A stretch of 64,000 nucleotides of DNA from Proteus columbae (GTDB lineage Bacteria > Pseudomonadota > Gammaproteobacteria > Enterobacterales > Enterobacteriaceae): assembly GCF_002777965.1 (NCBI RefSeq), contig NZ_NGVR01000028.1:1-64000 (forward strand), read 5' to 3'. The notes under the pieces are model-generated. The model was not told the DNA's origin. It saw nothing but the letters and a program-made list of their open reading frames with translations, and did no database searches. The first letter of the stretch is position 1. Every line of letters starts with the position of its first letter. This document shows, piece after piece, positions 56,992-64,000 of this stretch. The position numbers and the translations under genes are program-made.

Positions 56992-57666
56992 TTATGAACG
57001 AATTTCAGCATAATCTTGTTTTTGATTTTCTTGTGCGAAAAAGTGACGCAAAATAAAATTCAACAAAACACCATATGCAGGCAAGAAGAACAGCATACAA
57101 ATGGTCAATTTAAACACATAGTCAACTAATGCAATTTCTACCCAATTTGCTGCCATAAATGCGTCTGTACTACGGTAGAATGCAATAAAGAAGAAGGCCA
57201 GTGTGTCGAGTAAATTACCAAAGAACATCGCTGCACTTGGTGCTACCCACCATTTTTGTTGTTGTCTTAAACGATTAAAGACAGACACATCCATTATTTG
57301 GCCCAACACATAAGCCATAAAGCTTGCCGTCGCAATTCTTGCCACCATGATATTAAAATCAGCTAATGAGGCAAAACCTTGCCAACTTCCTTGGAAAAAG
57401 AGCGTTGAGATCAGGTAAGAAATTGCTAATGCAGGGAGCATAACAGCGGTAATAATGCGTCTGGCAAGTGGTGCGCCATAAATACGAACCGTTAAATCTG
57501 TTGCCAGAAAAATAAACGGAAAGGTAAAGGCACCCCAAGTGGTGTGGAAACCAAAAATGGAAATAGGCAATTGCACAAGATAGTTACTAGAAGTAATTAT
57601 CAGAATGTGGAATAGAGAAAGCCATAACAGCGCCACCGCTTTTTGGCGGGGAGTAAACGTATACAT
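56992..57666 (-). CDS. yhhQ: Queuosine precursor transporter YhhQ
   Basis: A 224-residue membrane protein with about six transmembrane segments, colinear with E. coli YhhQ (221). Blocks include LFHILIITSSNYLVQLPIS, FHTTWGAFTFPFIFLATDLTVR (cited as matches only) and FGNLLDTLAFFFIAFYRS. The family imports preQ0/preQ1 for queuosine tRNA modification. I chose the ATG at 57666, matching the family start, over an in-frame extension to 57771. It is divergent from tusA, as in E. coli. Confidence 0.92.
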   Translation of the reverse strand: MYTFTPRQKAVALLWLSLFHILIITSSNYLVQLPISIFGFHTTWGAFTFPFIFLATDLTVRIYGAPLARRIITAVMLPALAISYLISTLFFQGSWQGFASLADFNIMVARIATASFMAYVLGQIMDVSVFNRLRQQQKWWVAPSAAMFFGNLLDTLAFFFIAFYRSTDAFMAANWVEIALVDYVFKLTICMLFFLPAYGVLLNFILRHFFAQENQKQDYAEIRS

Positions 57667-57872
57667 AAATTGTACCTTTTTAGTGATTGGGGTGAGGGAA
57701 CCCAATAAAACAGTGATTTCTCTCTTAAACGAGAGGATGCGCATAATACGCCTGTTGCGCAACAAAAGCAAAGGTTAGGGGGAATTACCTTTGTGCTTAA
57801 TGTGCCGTGATGTGAACACAAAAGCGAGATATAATGACGCAATCTGTCAGTGTAAGAAAAATGGTTAATAGA

Positions 57873-58127
57873 ATGAATGCTCAATTTGATGATGCAACTA
57901 AGACATTAGATACGCTAGGCCTACGTTGCCCTGAGCCTGTGATGTTAGTGCGTAAAACCATAAGAAATATGGCATTAGGTGAGACACTTTTAGTGATTGC
58001 AGATGATCCTGCCACAGTGCGTGATATTCCCGGATTTTGCCGTTTTATGGAACATGATTTATTAAATCAAGAGACTGAATCTGCACCTTATCGTTATCTT
58101 ATCCGTAAAAAAGAGAGCAATCTTTAA
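57873..58127 (+). CDS. tusA: Sulfurtransferase TusA
   Basis: An 84-residue protein close to E. coli TusA (81). Catalytic Cys19 lies in [15 protein letters not shown], and the C-terminal PYRYLIRK is conserved. It relays persulfide sulfur from IscS to the TusBCDE relay for 2-thiouridine in tRNA. With the ATG at 57873 the cysteine falls at position 19, exactly as in E. coli, so I prefer it to in-frame ATGs at 57834 and 57861, although its ribosome site is weak. Confidence 0.93.
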   Translation: MNAQFDDATKTLDTLGLRCPEPVMLVRKTIRNMALGETLLVIADDPATVRDIPGFCRFMEHDLLNQETESAPYRYLIRKKESNL

Positions 58128-58148
58128 TTTATCATTGTGCTAAAAAAT

Positions 58149-58185
58149 AACCCAAACCTCGTGTGACTGAGGTTTGGGTTTCTTT
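58149..58185. terminator. Bidirectional terminator, tusA / zntA
   Basis: AACCCAAACCTC and GAGGTTTGGGTT form a 12-bp stem flanked by A- and T-rich tracts between the convergent genes. Confidence 0.9.
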
Positions 58186-58192
58186 AGATACT

Positions 58193-60604
58193 TTATTCTT
58201 CGCTAGATGATTTCAGTTTTACTCGTAACAGTCTGACGGCATTGGCTGTGACAAGTGCGGTTGCCCCTGAATCTGCAAGCACTGCAACCCAAAGCCCAGT
58301 TATTCCTAATAAGCTGGTTACTAAGAACACGGCTTTTAAGCCTAGCGCGATAGTGATGTTTTCACGAATAATTTTGCGTGTTGCACGAGATAGCTGAATA
58401 ATTTCAGGTAAACCGGTTAAACGGTTATGCGTTAATGCTGCATCTGCGGTTTCAAGCGCAACATCAGTACCACTCCCCATTGCAACACCAATGGTGGCCG
58501 CCTTCATTGCTGGCGCATCATTGATACCATCGCCCACCATCATGGTGTTATGCGTTTTACTGATTTCCATTACTGACGTGACTTTATCTTCAGGGAGTAA
58601 TCCCGCACGGAAATCCATGCCAAGTTTTTTCGCAATCGCTGCTGCGGCTCTTGGGTTATCTCCTGTTAGCATCACGGCATTGATGTTCATCTCTTTCAAT
58701 AATTTCATTGATTCGAGGGCATCACTGCGTAAGGTATCTTGCATAGCAATAACACCGATAAGCTGACTCTCTTTTAATACGACAACAACGGTTTTACCTT
58801 CATCTTCGAGGCGTGCAACTTCTTGTTGCCATTGAGATGATAATGTTGTTGTTTCTGATAATTGAGAAGGAGCACTTACTAGAATATGTTGGCTATTTAA
58901 ATAACCTTCAATTCCTTTACCCGCCAGCGCTTTGCGATCTTCTGCTTCAACAACAAGTACGCCTTGTTCTTGTGCCTTATTGATAATGGCTTTTGCTAAT
59001 GGGTGATGAGAGCCAATTTCTACGGATGAAGCAAAAGTCAGGACTTCTTTTTCATTAAAATCCGTTTCAGCCACAACATCAGTAACTTGAGGTTTCCCTT
59101 CAGTCAATGTACCTGTTTTATCTAATGCGATGGTATTAACAGTGCCTAATTGCTCTAACGCTGCGCCTCCTTTAATTAACGCACCACGTTTTGTAGCAGC
59201 GGCTAATGCTGAGGTAATTGCGGCAGGTGTTGAGATAACCAACGCACAAGGACAACCAATCAATAACAGCGTTAAGCCGCGATAGAACCATGTTTCCCAA
59301 GGCTGAGCAAAGAACAGTGGCGGTATAATAATCACTAATGCGGAGAACAGCATAATGGCAGGGGTATAGTAGCGACTAAAGCGGTCAACAAAACGCTCAA
59401 TTGGTGCTCTACGCTCTTCAGCTTCTTCAATCAATTGCAAAATACGGTCGATAGCATTTTGCCCTTGTTCAGATACCACTTTCATCTGTACAGATCTATC
59501 CACAGATAAACAACCAGCTGCCACTTTTTCGCCTTGTAGACGTTCTACTGGCACAGACTCACCTGTTAATGCACTTTCATCAAAGCTTGCAAATGCGCTG
59601 ACTAATTCCGCATCTGTGGGTAAGCGTGAACCCGGTGCAATTTCGATGATGTCACCTGGACGTAATTGCGCAACAGGGATCGTTTGTTTTTTACCATCTT
59701 TAACTAATGTTGCTTCTTCTGGTACTAATGCCATTAATGCGCTCACACCACGACGAGCACGTCCTGCGGCGTAAGATTCCAGCATTTCACCAATCATAAA
59801 CAGCAAAATAACCATTGCTGCTTCTTCGGTTGCATTAATAAATAGAGCCCCAATTGCGGCAACACTCATCAACGTTTCTATGGCGAATGGTGTACCACTG
59901 CGAATAAGTTGTAAGGACTTTTTCACAATGGGGAATAAACCAATCAAGGTAGTTGCAATAAAGGCGGCACGACCGGCTTGAGGATCAATAAACTCGGCAC
60001 CCCAGCTAATTACCATTAAAAGTGCCAAGACAATAACAAATGAGCTCTCTTTTAAGAGGCTCTGCTTAGCGATTTTTTTAGATTGAGGTGATGAGAGAGC
60101 AAAAAGCTCAAAACCAGCACTATTAATTGCCGCAATCACATCAGCCCGTAGATCGCTATCAGCATCAACGACTAATTTTTCGGTAGCAAAAAGGACTTTC
60201 GCTTGTTTCACTCCCGCAACTTTGAGCGCGGCTGTTTCAATTTTTTGAGCACAACTCGGGCAATCCATACCTTGTACTTTCCAACTAAAGCGTTGCTGTG
60301 CAATCTTTTCTGGCTCAATGTTAGAAACAGGGGCGTTGATATCACAGCTTCCATGATCATGATTGTGCCCATCATGGCTATGATCGTGACCATCATGATC
60401 ATGTTGGTGGGAATGCTCGTGGGAGTGCCCGTGGTGATGCTCATCCTCGCATTCAGGATCACTTTTATCTATCTTAGTATGAGAATGTCCGCTTTCAGTA
60501 TGTGAGTGCGTACTATTCTCTGAGTGACCTGAACAGCATTGAGAGCTTGAGCAGCAAGCATCGGTATGTTTATGATTATCGTGTTGATGAGCATGTTTAG
60601 TCAT
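58193..60604 (-). CDS. zntA: Zn2+/Cd2+/Pb2+-exporting P-type ATPase ZntA
   Basis: An 803-residue P1B-type ATPase. Residues 1-~95 form a His/Asp/Cys-rich tail (runs such as [20 protein letters not shown]), longer than in E. coli ZntA (732 residues in all). A heavy-metal-associated domain follows with GMDCPSCA. The core has the CPC transport motif ([13 protein letters not shown]), the phospho-Asp block [11 protein letters not shown], the HP motif (SHHPLA) and [10 protein letters not shown]. It exports zinc, cadmium and lead. A MerR-type promoter with a 20-base spacer lies upstream. Confidence 0.95.
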   Translation of the reverse strand: MTKHAHQHDNHKHTDACCSSSQCCSGHSENSTHSHTESGHSHTKIDKSDPECEDEHHHGHSHEHSHQHDHDGHDHSHDGHNHDHGSCDINAPVSNIEPEKIAQQRFSWKVQGMDCPSCAQKIETAALKVAGVKQAKVLFATEKLVVDADSDLRADVIAAINSAGFELFALSSPQSKKIAKQSLLKESSFVIVLALLMVISWGAEFIDPQAGRAAFIATTLIGLFPIVKKSLQLIRSGTPFAIETLMSVAAIGALFINATEEAAMVILLFMIGEMLESYAAGRARRGVSALMALVPEEATLVKDGKKQTIPVAQLRPGDIIEIAPGSRLPTDAELVSAFASFDESALTGESVPVERLQGEKVAAGCLSVDRSVQMKVVSEQGQNAIDRILQLIEEAEERRAPIERFVDRFSRYYTPAIMLFSALVIIIPPLFFAQPWETWFYRGLTLLLIGCPCALVISTPAAITSALAAATKRGALIKGGAALEQLGTVNTIALDKTGTLTEGKPQVTDVVAETDFNEKEVLTFASSVEIGSHHPLAKAIINKAQEQGVLVVEAEDRKALAGKGIEGYLNSQHILVSAPSQLSETTTLSSQWQQEVARLEDEGKTVVVVLKESQLIGVIAMQDTLRSDALESMKLLKEMNINAVMLTGDNPRAAAAIAKKLGMDFRAGLLPEDKVTSVMEISKTHNTMMVGDGINDAPAMKAATIGVAMGSGTDVALETADAALTHNRLTGLPEIIQLSRATRKIIRENITIALGLKAVFLVTSLLGITGLWVAVLADSGATALVTANAVRLLRVKLKSSSEE

Positions 60605-60658
60605 AACTGGCTCTCCTTGTTCAACAAAGTAAAGTTTAAATTCATTTATCTGATAAGT

Positions 60659-60690
60659 ACTTTACAGCTTGGAGTAGAGTCCAGAGTCAA
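60659..60690 (-). promoter_or_regulatory. ZntR-type zntA promoter
   Basis: On the minus strand TTGACT and TAAAGT are separated by 20 bases, the overlong spacer of MerR-family promoters. The spacer carries the dyad CTCTGGACT / ACTCCAAG, similar to the E. coli ZntR operator. It lies 55 bases before zntA. Confidence 0.85.
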
Positions 60691-60739
60691 GATACTGAAG
60701 GCATATTCATTGGCAAAAAGTGCGAATTAGGTCAAAAAA

Positions 60740-60777
60740 TTAACCCCTTATTCTATTTTGTAAAAACAAGGGGTTAA
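60740..60777 (-). terminator. Terminator of yhhN
   Basis: TTAACCCCTT and AAGGGGTTAA form a 10-bp stem with an 18-base loop. On the minus strand it is followed by TTTTTT, 7 bases after the yhhN stop. Confidence 0.75.
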
Positions 60778-60783
60778 TGGATG

Positions 60784-61410
60784 CTAAAGGAATAAAGCTC
60801 TAACGATGAAGAAATGCCCAATAAAATAACAGGCACTGACAAGCCCTTTAGAAGCCGAAAATGAGAAGCGGAAGCGGTTGATTAGCCATATAGAGTAAGC
60901 GATCACTAACAATAATGAACCTATCATCACTGATAAGTTGTAATCATTGCTTAAGTAGAAAAATTTTTCACCAGCAATCCAAAACATAGCAAATGCGGCT
61001 AATAAAGTGAGAGAGGCTGGAATGGCTAATTTATCGAGCTTAGTCCAAACAATGGCTAAAATGATAATGAAAGCAAGAATAACGAATCCAAGTAAAGGAA
61101 GATAGAAAGAGAGTTGCAGTGGTAATAAAAAGCTGACCAGATAAAGTATGTAGCTTAGAAAAACCAAGGCAAGGGATGGTAGTAAATACTTACCATCAAA
61201 CATTCTTAAGATATCAGAAAGTAGAGTTGCTAATAATGCACCTACAATAAGGTAGCTATTAATACTGTGTTCGGGAATTTGCCATGCCCAAAGTAATAAA
61301 AGAAGTAGCGTGATAGGACGGAACAACCATCGTTGCCAATTAGGGCCTCGATATGCGGCATCGATATAAAGCCATCCGGAGAATAATACGGCGAGAAAAG
61401 GCCAACTCAT
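60784..61410 (-). CDS. yhhN: Lysoplasmalogenase-family membrane protein YhhN
   Basis: A 208-residue membrane protein with about eight hydrophobic helices, the same length as E. coli YhhN and colinear with it (FSGWLYIDAAYRGPNWQRWLF at the start, SACYFIGHFFIVRALFL at the end, cited as matches). The TMEM86/YhhN family includes lysoplasmalogenases that cleave vinyl-ether lysophospholipids; the bacterial role is not established. Its position beside zntA is the E. coli order. Confidence 0.9.
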   Translation of the reverse strand: MSWPFLAVLFSGWLYIDAAYRGPNWQRWLFRPITLLLLLLWAWQIPEHSINSYLIVGALLATLLSDILRMFDGKYLLPSLALVFLSYILYLVSFLLPLQLSFYLPLLGFVILAFIIILAIVWTKLDKLAIPASLTLLAAFAMFWIAGEKFFYLSNDYNLSVMIGSLLLVIAYSIWLINRFRFSFSASKGLVSACYFIGHFFIVRALFL

Positions 61411-61557
61411 AATATCTTCCTTATATTCAAAACGGTTTTATTATTCATAACAGAAAGATTAATTTAAGAATAGCGGTTAATGACGAAACTGATGGACTTA
61501 TTAAAATAATATAAAGCACACTGTTTTTTAATCCATATAACGATAGGAATTAATGTA

Positions 61558-61944
61558 ATGAATAAAGCGGCTATTATAGGAATTGCGGTACTGATCATTA
61601 TTATAGCGTCAGCAACTTATCGTTTCTTTGAACAAAGAAAACAGCGGATAAGTGATGATAATGCACCCGTTAAACTCTATATGGTGGAAGTGGTTGATAA
61701 AAAAGAAGTTGCGGCAAATGAACGGCGCTCAAGAGAAAATGATATCACTGGCCCAGAAATAACACATTATTATCAAGTGACATTTCGTTTAACTACTGAC
61801 TCTCGTAAAGATTTAGTGTTAAAGATTGATAAATCAGCTTATCAAAATATTGAATCCGAAATGAAAGGGCGCTTATTTATGCAGGGCAGTCGTTTTATAA
61901 AGTTTGAAACAGATATGCCAAGTAATGAGCAAAATAATAAATAA
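61558..61944 (+). CDS. yhhM: DUF2500 protein YhhM
   Basis: A 128-residue protein with an N-terminal transmembrane anchor (residues about 4-21) and a soluble periplasmic or cytoplasmic domain (VKLYMVEVVDKKEVAANE, HYYQVTFRL, GRLFMQGSRFIKFE). It matches the E. coli YhhM/DUF2500 family and location. Function is unknown. The ribosome site AGGAA lies 9 bases before the ATG. Confidence 0.85.
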   Translation: MNKAAIIGIAVLIIIIASATYRFFEQRKQRISDDNAPVKLYMVEVVDKKEVAANERRSRENDITGPEITHYYQVTFRLTTDSRKDLVLKIDKSAYQNIESEMKGRLFMQGSRFIKFETDMPSNEQNNK

Positions 61945-61970
61945 AATAATATATTCATAAAGTTGGCAAC

Positions 61971-61994
61971 CTCTGGGGTTGATATCGACCCCAG
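61971..61994. repeat. Palindrome between yhhM and yhhL
   Basis: CTGGGGTTGATATCGACCCCAG is a 22-base near-perfect palindrome without a T run on either side. It lies between convergent genes and may act as a weak bidirectional terminator or 3'-end stabiliser. Confidence 0.55.
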
Positions 61995-62024
61995 ATAATT
62001 GCGAGGATATAACAATATTTACGG

Positions 62025-62321
62025 CTATTGTTTGGTCTTATTTTTCTGTTTGTCTTCGTACTCTTTTCGTAGCTCTTTTTGTATTTTTAATAGCTCAAAA
62101 ATACCAAAGAAGAAAATACGAAATTGTAGTGCCGTTGATGGTTTTTGATCTTTTGGTTGTCCTGCTTTATACATGACAATTTGTAAACCATGCATAATCA
62201 CCATAAAAATCATAGCGATATCCATAAAATATTTTAAAGGCTTAGGAAACGGGGAAATAATATTTAAAAATAGAAAGCCCCAAACACCGACCATTAAAAA
62301 TCGGCCAAAAAAGATTAACAT
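62025..62321 (-). CDS. yhhL: DUF1145 membrane protein YhhL
   Basis: A 98-residue protein with two transmembrane segments and a charged tail (KELRKEYEDKQKNKTKQ). It matches the DUF1145/YhhL family by its FPKPLKYFMDIAMIFM block and by its location next to rsmD. Function is unknown. It starts 17 bases after the rsmD stop codon, so the two are co-transcribed. Confidence 0.85.
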   Translation of the reverse strand: MLIFFGRFLMVGVWGFLFLNIISPFPKPLKYFMDIAMIFMVIMHGLQIVMYKAGQPKDQKPSTALQFRIFFFGIFELLKIQKELRKEYEDKQKNKTKQ

Positions 62322-62338
62322 AGCAGCTCCATAAAAAA

Positions 62339-62923
62339 TTAAGCAGATAGACTGCGAATATAAAGACGATACGCGACTTGTCCTGCGATCTTCTCTCTAT
62401 GCAATGTCCAATGAGTCGGAATTGTATAAGTCTGTGCTTTAACTTCTTCCTCAATATAAATATAGCAATCTTGCGCTAACCAACCGTTATTTTCTAATAA
62501 TTGGATAGTGTCTGACAACATGCCTTTATGAAAAGGAGGATCTAAAAAAACGACATTATAAGGTGAACCTTGTTTGGCGAGATATGATAATGCACTGTCT
62601 TGAATGACATGCCCATTCTCTGCCTTTAGTAAGGTTAAATTTGTGGTAATTTGTTGGGCAACTGCACGTTCATATTCGATAAACGTGGTTTCACGAGCAT
62701 AGCGAGAAAGGGCTTCAATACCTAAACCACCGCTTCCTGCAAAACAATCGAGGCAACGGGCATCTTGGATAACAGGCATTAGCCAATTAAAGAGCGTTTC
62801 TTTCACTCTATCCGTTGTTGGTCGTAATCCTTGGCTATCGAGAACAGGAAGTTTACGACCACGCCATTTTCCCCCAATTATTCTGATTTGTCCCATTGGG
62901 GCTTTTTGTGGTTTTTTGGCCAT
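62339..62923 (-). CDS. rsmD: 16S rRNA (guanine966-N2)-methyltransferase RsmD
   Basis: A 194-residue SAM-dependent methyltransferase. The substrate loop GQIRIIGGKWRGRKLPV, the SAM motif LDCFAGSGGLGIEAL and the catalytic NVVFLDPPF are present. It methylates G966 of 16S rRNA. I chose the ATG at 62923 (MAKKPQK...) because it matches the family start; an in-frame extension to 63028 runs into the divergent ftsY promoter. Confidence 0.94.
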   Translation of the reverse strand: MAKKPQKAPMGQIRIIGGKWRGRKLPVLDSQGLRPTTDRVKETLFNWLMPVIQDARCLDCFAGSGGLGIEALSRYARETTFIEYERAVAQQITTNLTLLKAENGHVIQDSALSYLAKQGSPYNVVFLDPPFHKGMLSDTIQLLENNGWLAQDCYIYIEEEVKAQTYTIPTHWTLHREKIAGQVAYRLYIRSLSA

Positions 62924-63151
62924 ATTATTTTGATTTATATCGTTTAAACGTGAGTTTTGGAGTGTCTTTTGGAATAGGGAATTCGTGTCTATTGTTATCT
63001 CGATGACTTCCCTTGATTTAATCCGCAATAATTTACCATAAAATTCGTATAAAAGATGCGTTTATCCATGATCAAATGATAGACTTCATTATTATTTTCA
63101 ATATCGTCAATGTATTCGCGCCATGATTTAGTGCGAGGAGTTTAGTAGCTA

Positions 63152-64000
63152 ATGGCAAAAGAAAAAAAAGGTTTTTTCTCGTGGCTCGGTTTTGGGCGTA
63201 ACAAAGAAGAAAATATTGAGCAAGAGAAAGAACAACAACGCTTAGAAGAAGAGCGTTTAGGACAAGAACGTTTGGCAAAAGAGGCGCAAGAAGAAGCGGC
63301 TCGCCAAGCGCAATTAGAAGCAGAACAAGAACGTTTAGAAGCAGAGCGCCAAGAAGCGCAACGTGTTGTGCAAGATAGATTGGAACAAGAAGCTGAAAAA
63401 CAACGTTTAGAACAAGAAAAAGCCCAGCGCCAAGCAGAAATAGAGGCGGAGCAAGCGCGTTTAGAGGCAGAGCATGCAGAACAAGCACGACTGGCTCAAG
63501 AAGCCGAAGCACAACGTTTAGCGCAAGAAGAAGCCCAGCGCCAAGCGGAGCTAAAAGCGGAACAAGAACGTTTAGAAGCACAACGTCAAGAAGCAGTACG
63601 TTTAGAACAAGAACGACTGGCTCAAGAAGCCGAAGCACAACGTTTAGCGCAAGAAGAAGCCCAGCGCCAAGCGGAGCTAAAAGCGGAACAAGAACGTTTA
63701 GAAGCACAACGTCAAGAAGCAGTACGTTTAGAACAAGAACGACTGGCTCAAGAAGCCGAAGCTCAACGCCTTGCGCAAGAAGAAGCCCAGCGCCAAGCGG
63801 AGCTAAAAGCGGAACAAGCGCGTTTAGAAGAAGCGCAACGCCAAGAAGCGGCGAGTTTAGAACAAGAGCGTTTGGCTCAAGAAGCCGAAGCTCAACGTTT
63901 AGCGCAAGAAGAGGAAAACGAACGTCTCGCTATTGCGCAAGCGGAAGCGGAAGATATTGAATCTTTACGCGAAGAAGTATTGGCAGATAAAGTTGTTGAA
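63152..64000 (+). CDS. ftsY: Signal recognition particle receptor FtsY, N-terminal part (partial)
   Basis: The first 283 codons, open to the window edge. The start MAKEKKGFFSWLGFGR is the FtsY membrane-targeting amphipathic segment. The rest is a Glu/Gln/Arg/Ala-rich coiled-coil A domain built of QERLEAQRQEA-type units, with at least three near-perfect 42-residue tandem repeats. The GTPase (NG) domain lies beyond the window. The A domain is already longer than the ~200 residues in E. coli. The ribosome site GAGGAG lies 11 bases upstream. It is divergent from rsmD, as in E. coli. Confidence 0.93.
   Translation, partial: MAKEKKGFFSWLGFGRNKEENIEQEKEQQRLEEERLGQERLAKEAQEEAARQAQLEAEQERLEAERQEAQRVVQDRLEQEAEKQRLEQEKAQRQAEIEAEQARLEAEHAEQARLAQEAEAQRLAQEEAQRQAELKAEQERLEAQRQEAVRLEQERLAQEAEAQRLAQEEAQRQAELKAEQERLEAQRQEAVRLEQERLAQEAEAQRLAQEEAQRQAELKAEQARLEEAQRQEAASLEQERLAQEAEAQRLAQEEENERLAIAQAEAEDIESLREEVLADKVVE
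63491..63900 (+). repeat. 126-bp tandem repeats inside ftsY
   Basis: The unit starting CTGGCTCAAGAAGCCGAAGC recurs at 63491, 63617 and 63743, a period of 126 bases (42 codons). A fourth, partial unit starts at 63872 after a 129-base spacing (one extra codon). The first two copies are almost identical, including third codon positions, implying recent duplication. Confidence 0.93.

Noticed and set aside
57667-57833. A preQ1 riboswitch in the yhhQ leader
   Set aside because: YhhQ homologues can be riboswitch-controlled, but I could not find the short H-type pseudoknot consensus in this leader.
63072-63707. A 211-codon minus-strand open frame over the ftsY start, rich in Leu/Val
   Set aside because: It is the antisense shadow of the repetitive ftsY coiled coil; its apparent repeats mirror the 126-bp DNA repeats, and it has no promoter or ribosome site.
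1-64000. CRISPR array, prophage, integrase, transposase or tRNA gene
   Set aside because: None is visible: no regularly spaced direct repeats with unique spacers, no phage or transposase proteins among the open frames, and no cloverleaf sequence that I could recognise. The only long tandem repeat is coding (ftsY).

Overview
The window looks like a chromosomal segment of a Morganellaceae gammaproteobacterium, most likely Proteus. The DNA is AT-rich, and the proteins are close to but clearly distinct from their E. coli counterparts (NarGHJI, FrdABCD, GlpABC, GlpTQ, FdhF, EptB, EpmA). The block tusA-yhhQ / zntA-yhhN-yhhM-yhhL-rsmD-ftsY keeps the enterobacterial gene order. The species call is inference from gene content; no 16S rRNA is present.

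Layout. 1-56 is the 3' end of a 5S rRNA and its terminator. 199-7539 is a GntR regulator divergent from an operon for 5-oxoproline-type metabolism: an NRAMP-fold transporter, pxpA, a DUF1445 hydro-lyase, a fused pxpB-pxpC and a biotin carboxylase-BCCP fusion. 7723-10347 holds a TauE/SafE exporter, a small unknown protein and a PACE efflux pump divergent from a LysR regulator. 10344-21286 is the respiratory nitrate reductase locus: narXL divergent from narK-narGHJI. 21661-24279 has ycaC, an exported FMN-dependent hydroxyacid oxidase and a decayed or frameshifted Sel1-type gene. Then come eptB (lipopolysaccharide modification), the selenoprotein gene fdhF, a PTS alpha-glucoside operon with an RpiR regulator, and an orphan 2OG-Fe(II) dioxygenase gene. 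33956-37257 is a short FhlA-type sigma-54 activator divergent from hydN-hypA-hypC. 37319-37703 is a guanidine-II riboswitch and gdx (sugE). 38106-38814 is a toxin-antitoxin pair. 38953-42260 is frdABCD (minus strand), followed by epmA. 44237-46866 is a LemA / GIDE-domain membrane operon. 47133-54226 is glpTQ divergent from glpABC. 54320-56627 is a degenerate DhaM-like protein and gldA. The rest is the zntA/tusA/ftsY housekeeping block; ftsY runs off the right edge.

How the genes work together. Much of the window serves anaerobic energy metabolism. GlpT and GlpQ supply glycerol-3-phosphate and GlpABC feeds its electrons to menaquinone. NarGHI (nitrate) and FrdABCD (fumarate) are the matching terminal reductases. 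FdhF and the HydN/HypA/HypC proteins belong to formate-hydrogen metabolism. fdhF and hydN each have a sigma-54 promoter and share an upstream motif, which suggests one regulon under the FhlA-like activator encoded here.

Most notable points: the operon pairing a KipI/KipA-type carboxyltransferase fusion with its own biotin carboxylase-BCCP and an NRAMP homologue lacking the metal-binding DPGN motif; a DhaM-like protein that has lost all three phosphorylation sites; a secreted lactate-oxidase-like enzyme; a LemA-GIDE operon; and an FtsY with 42-residue tandem repeats.
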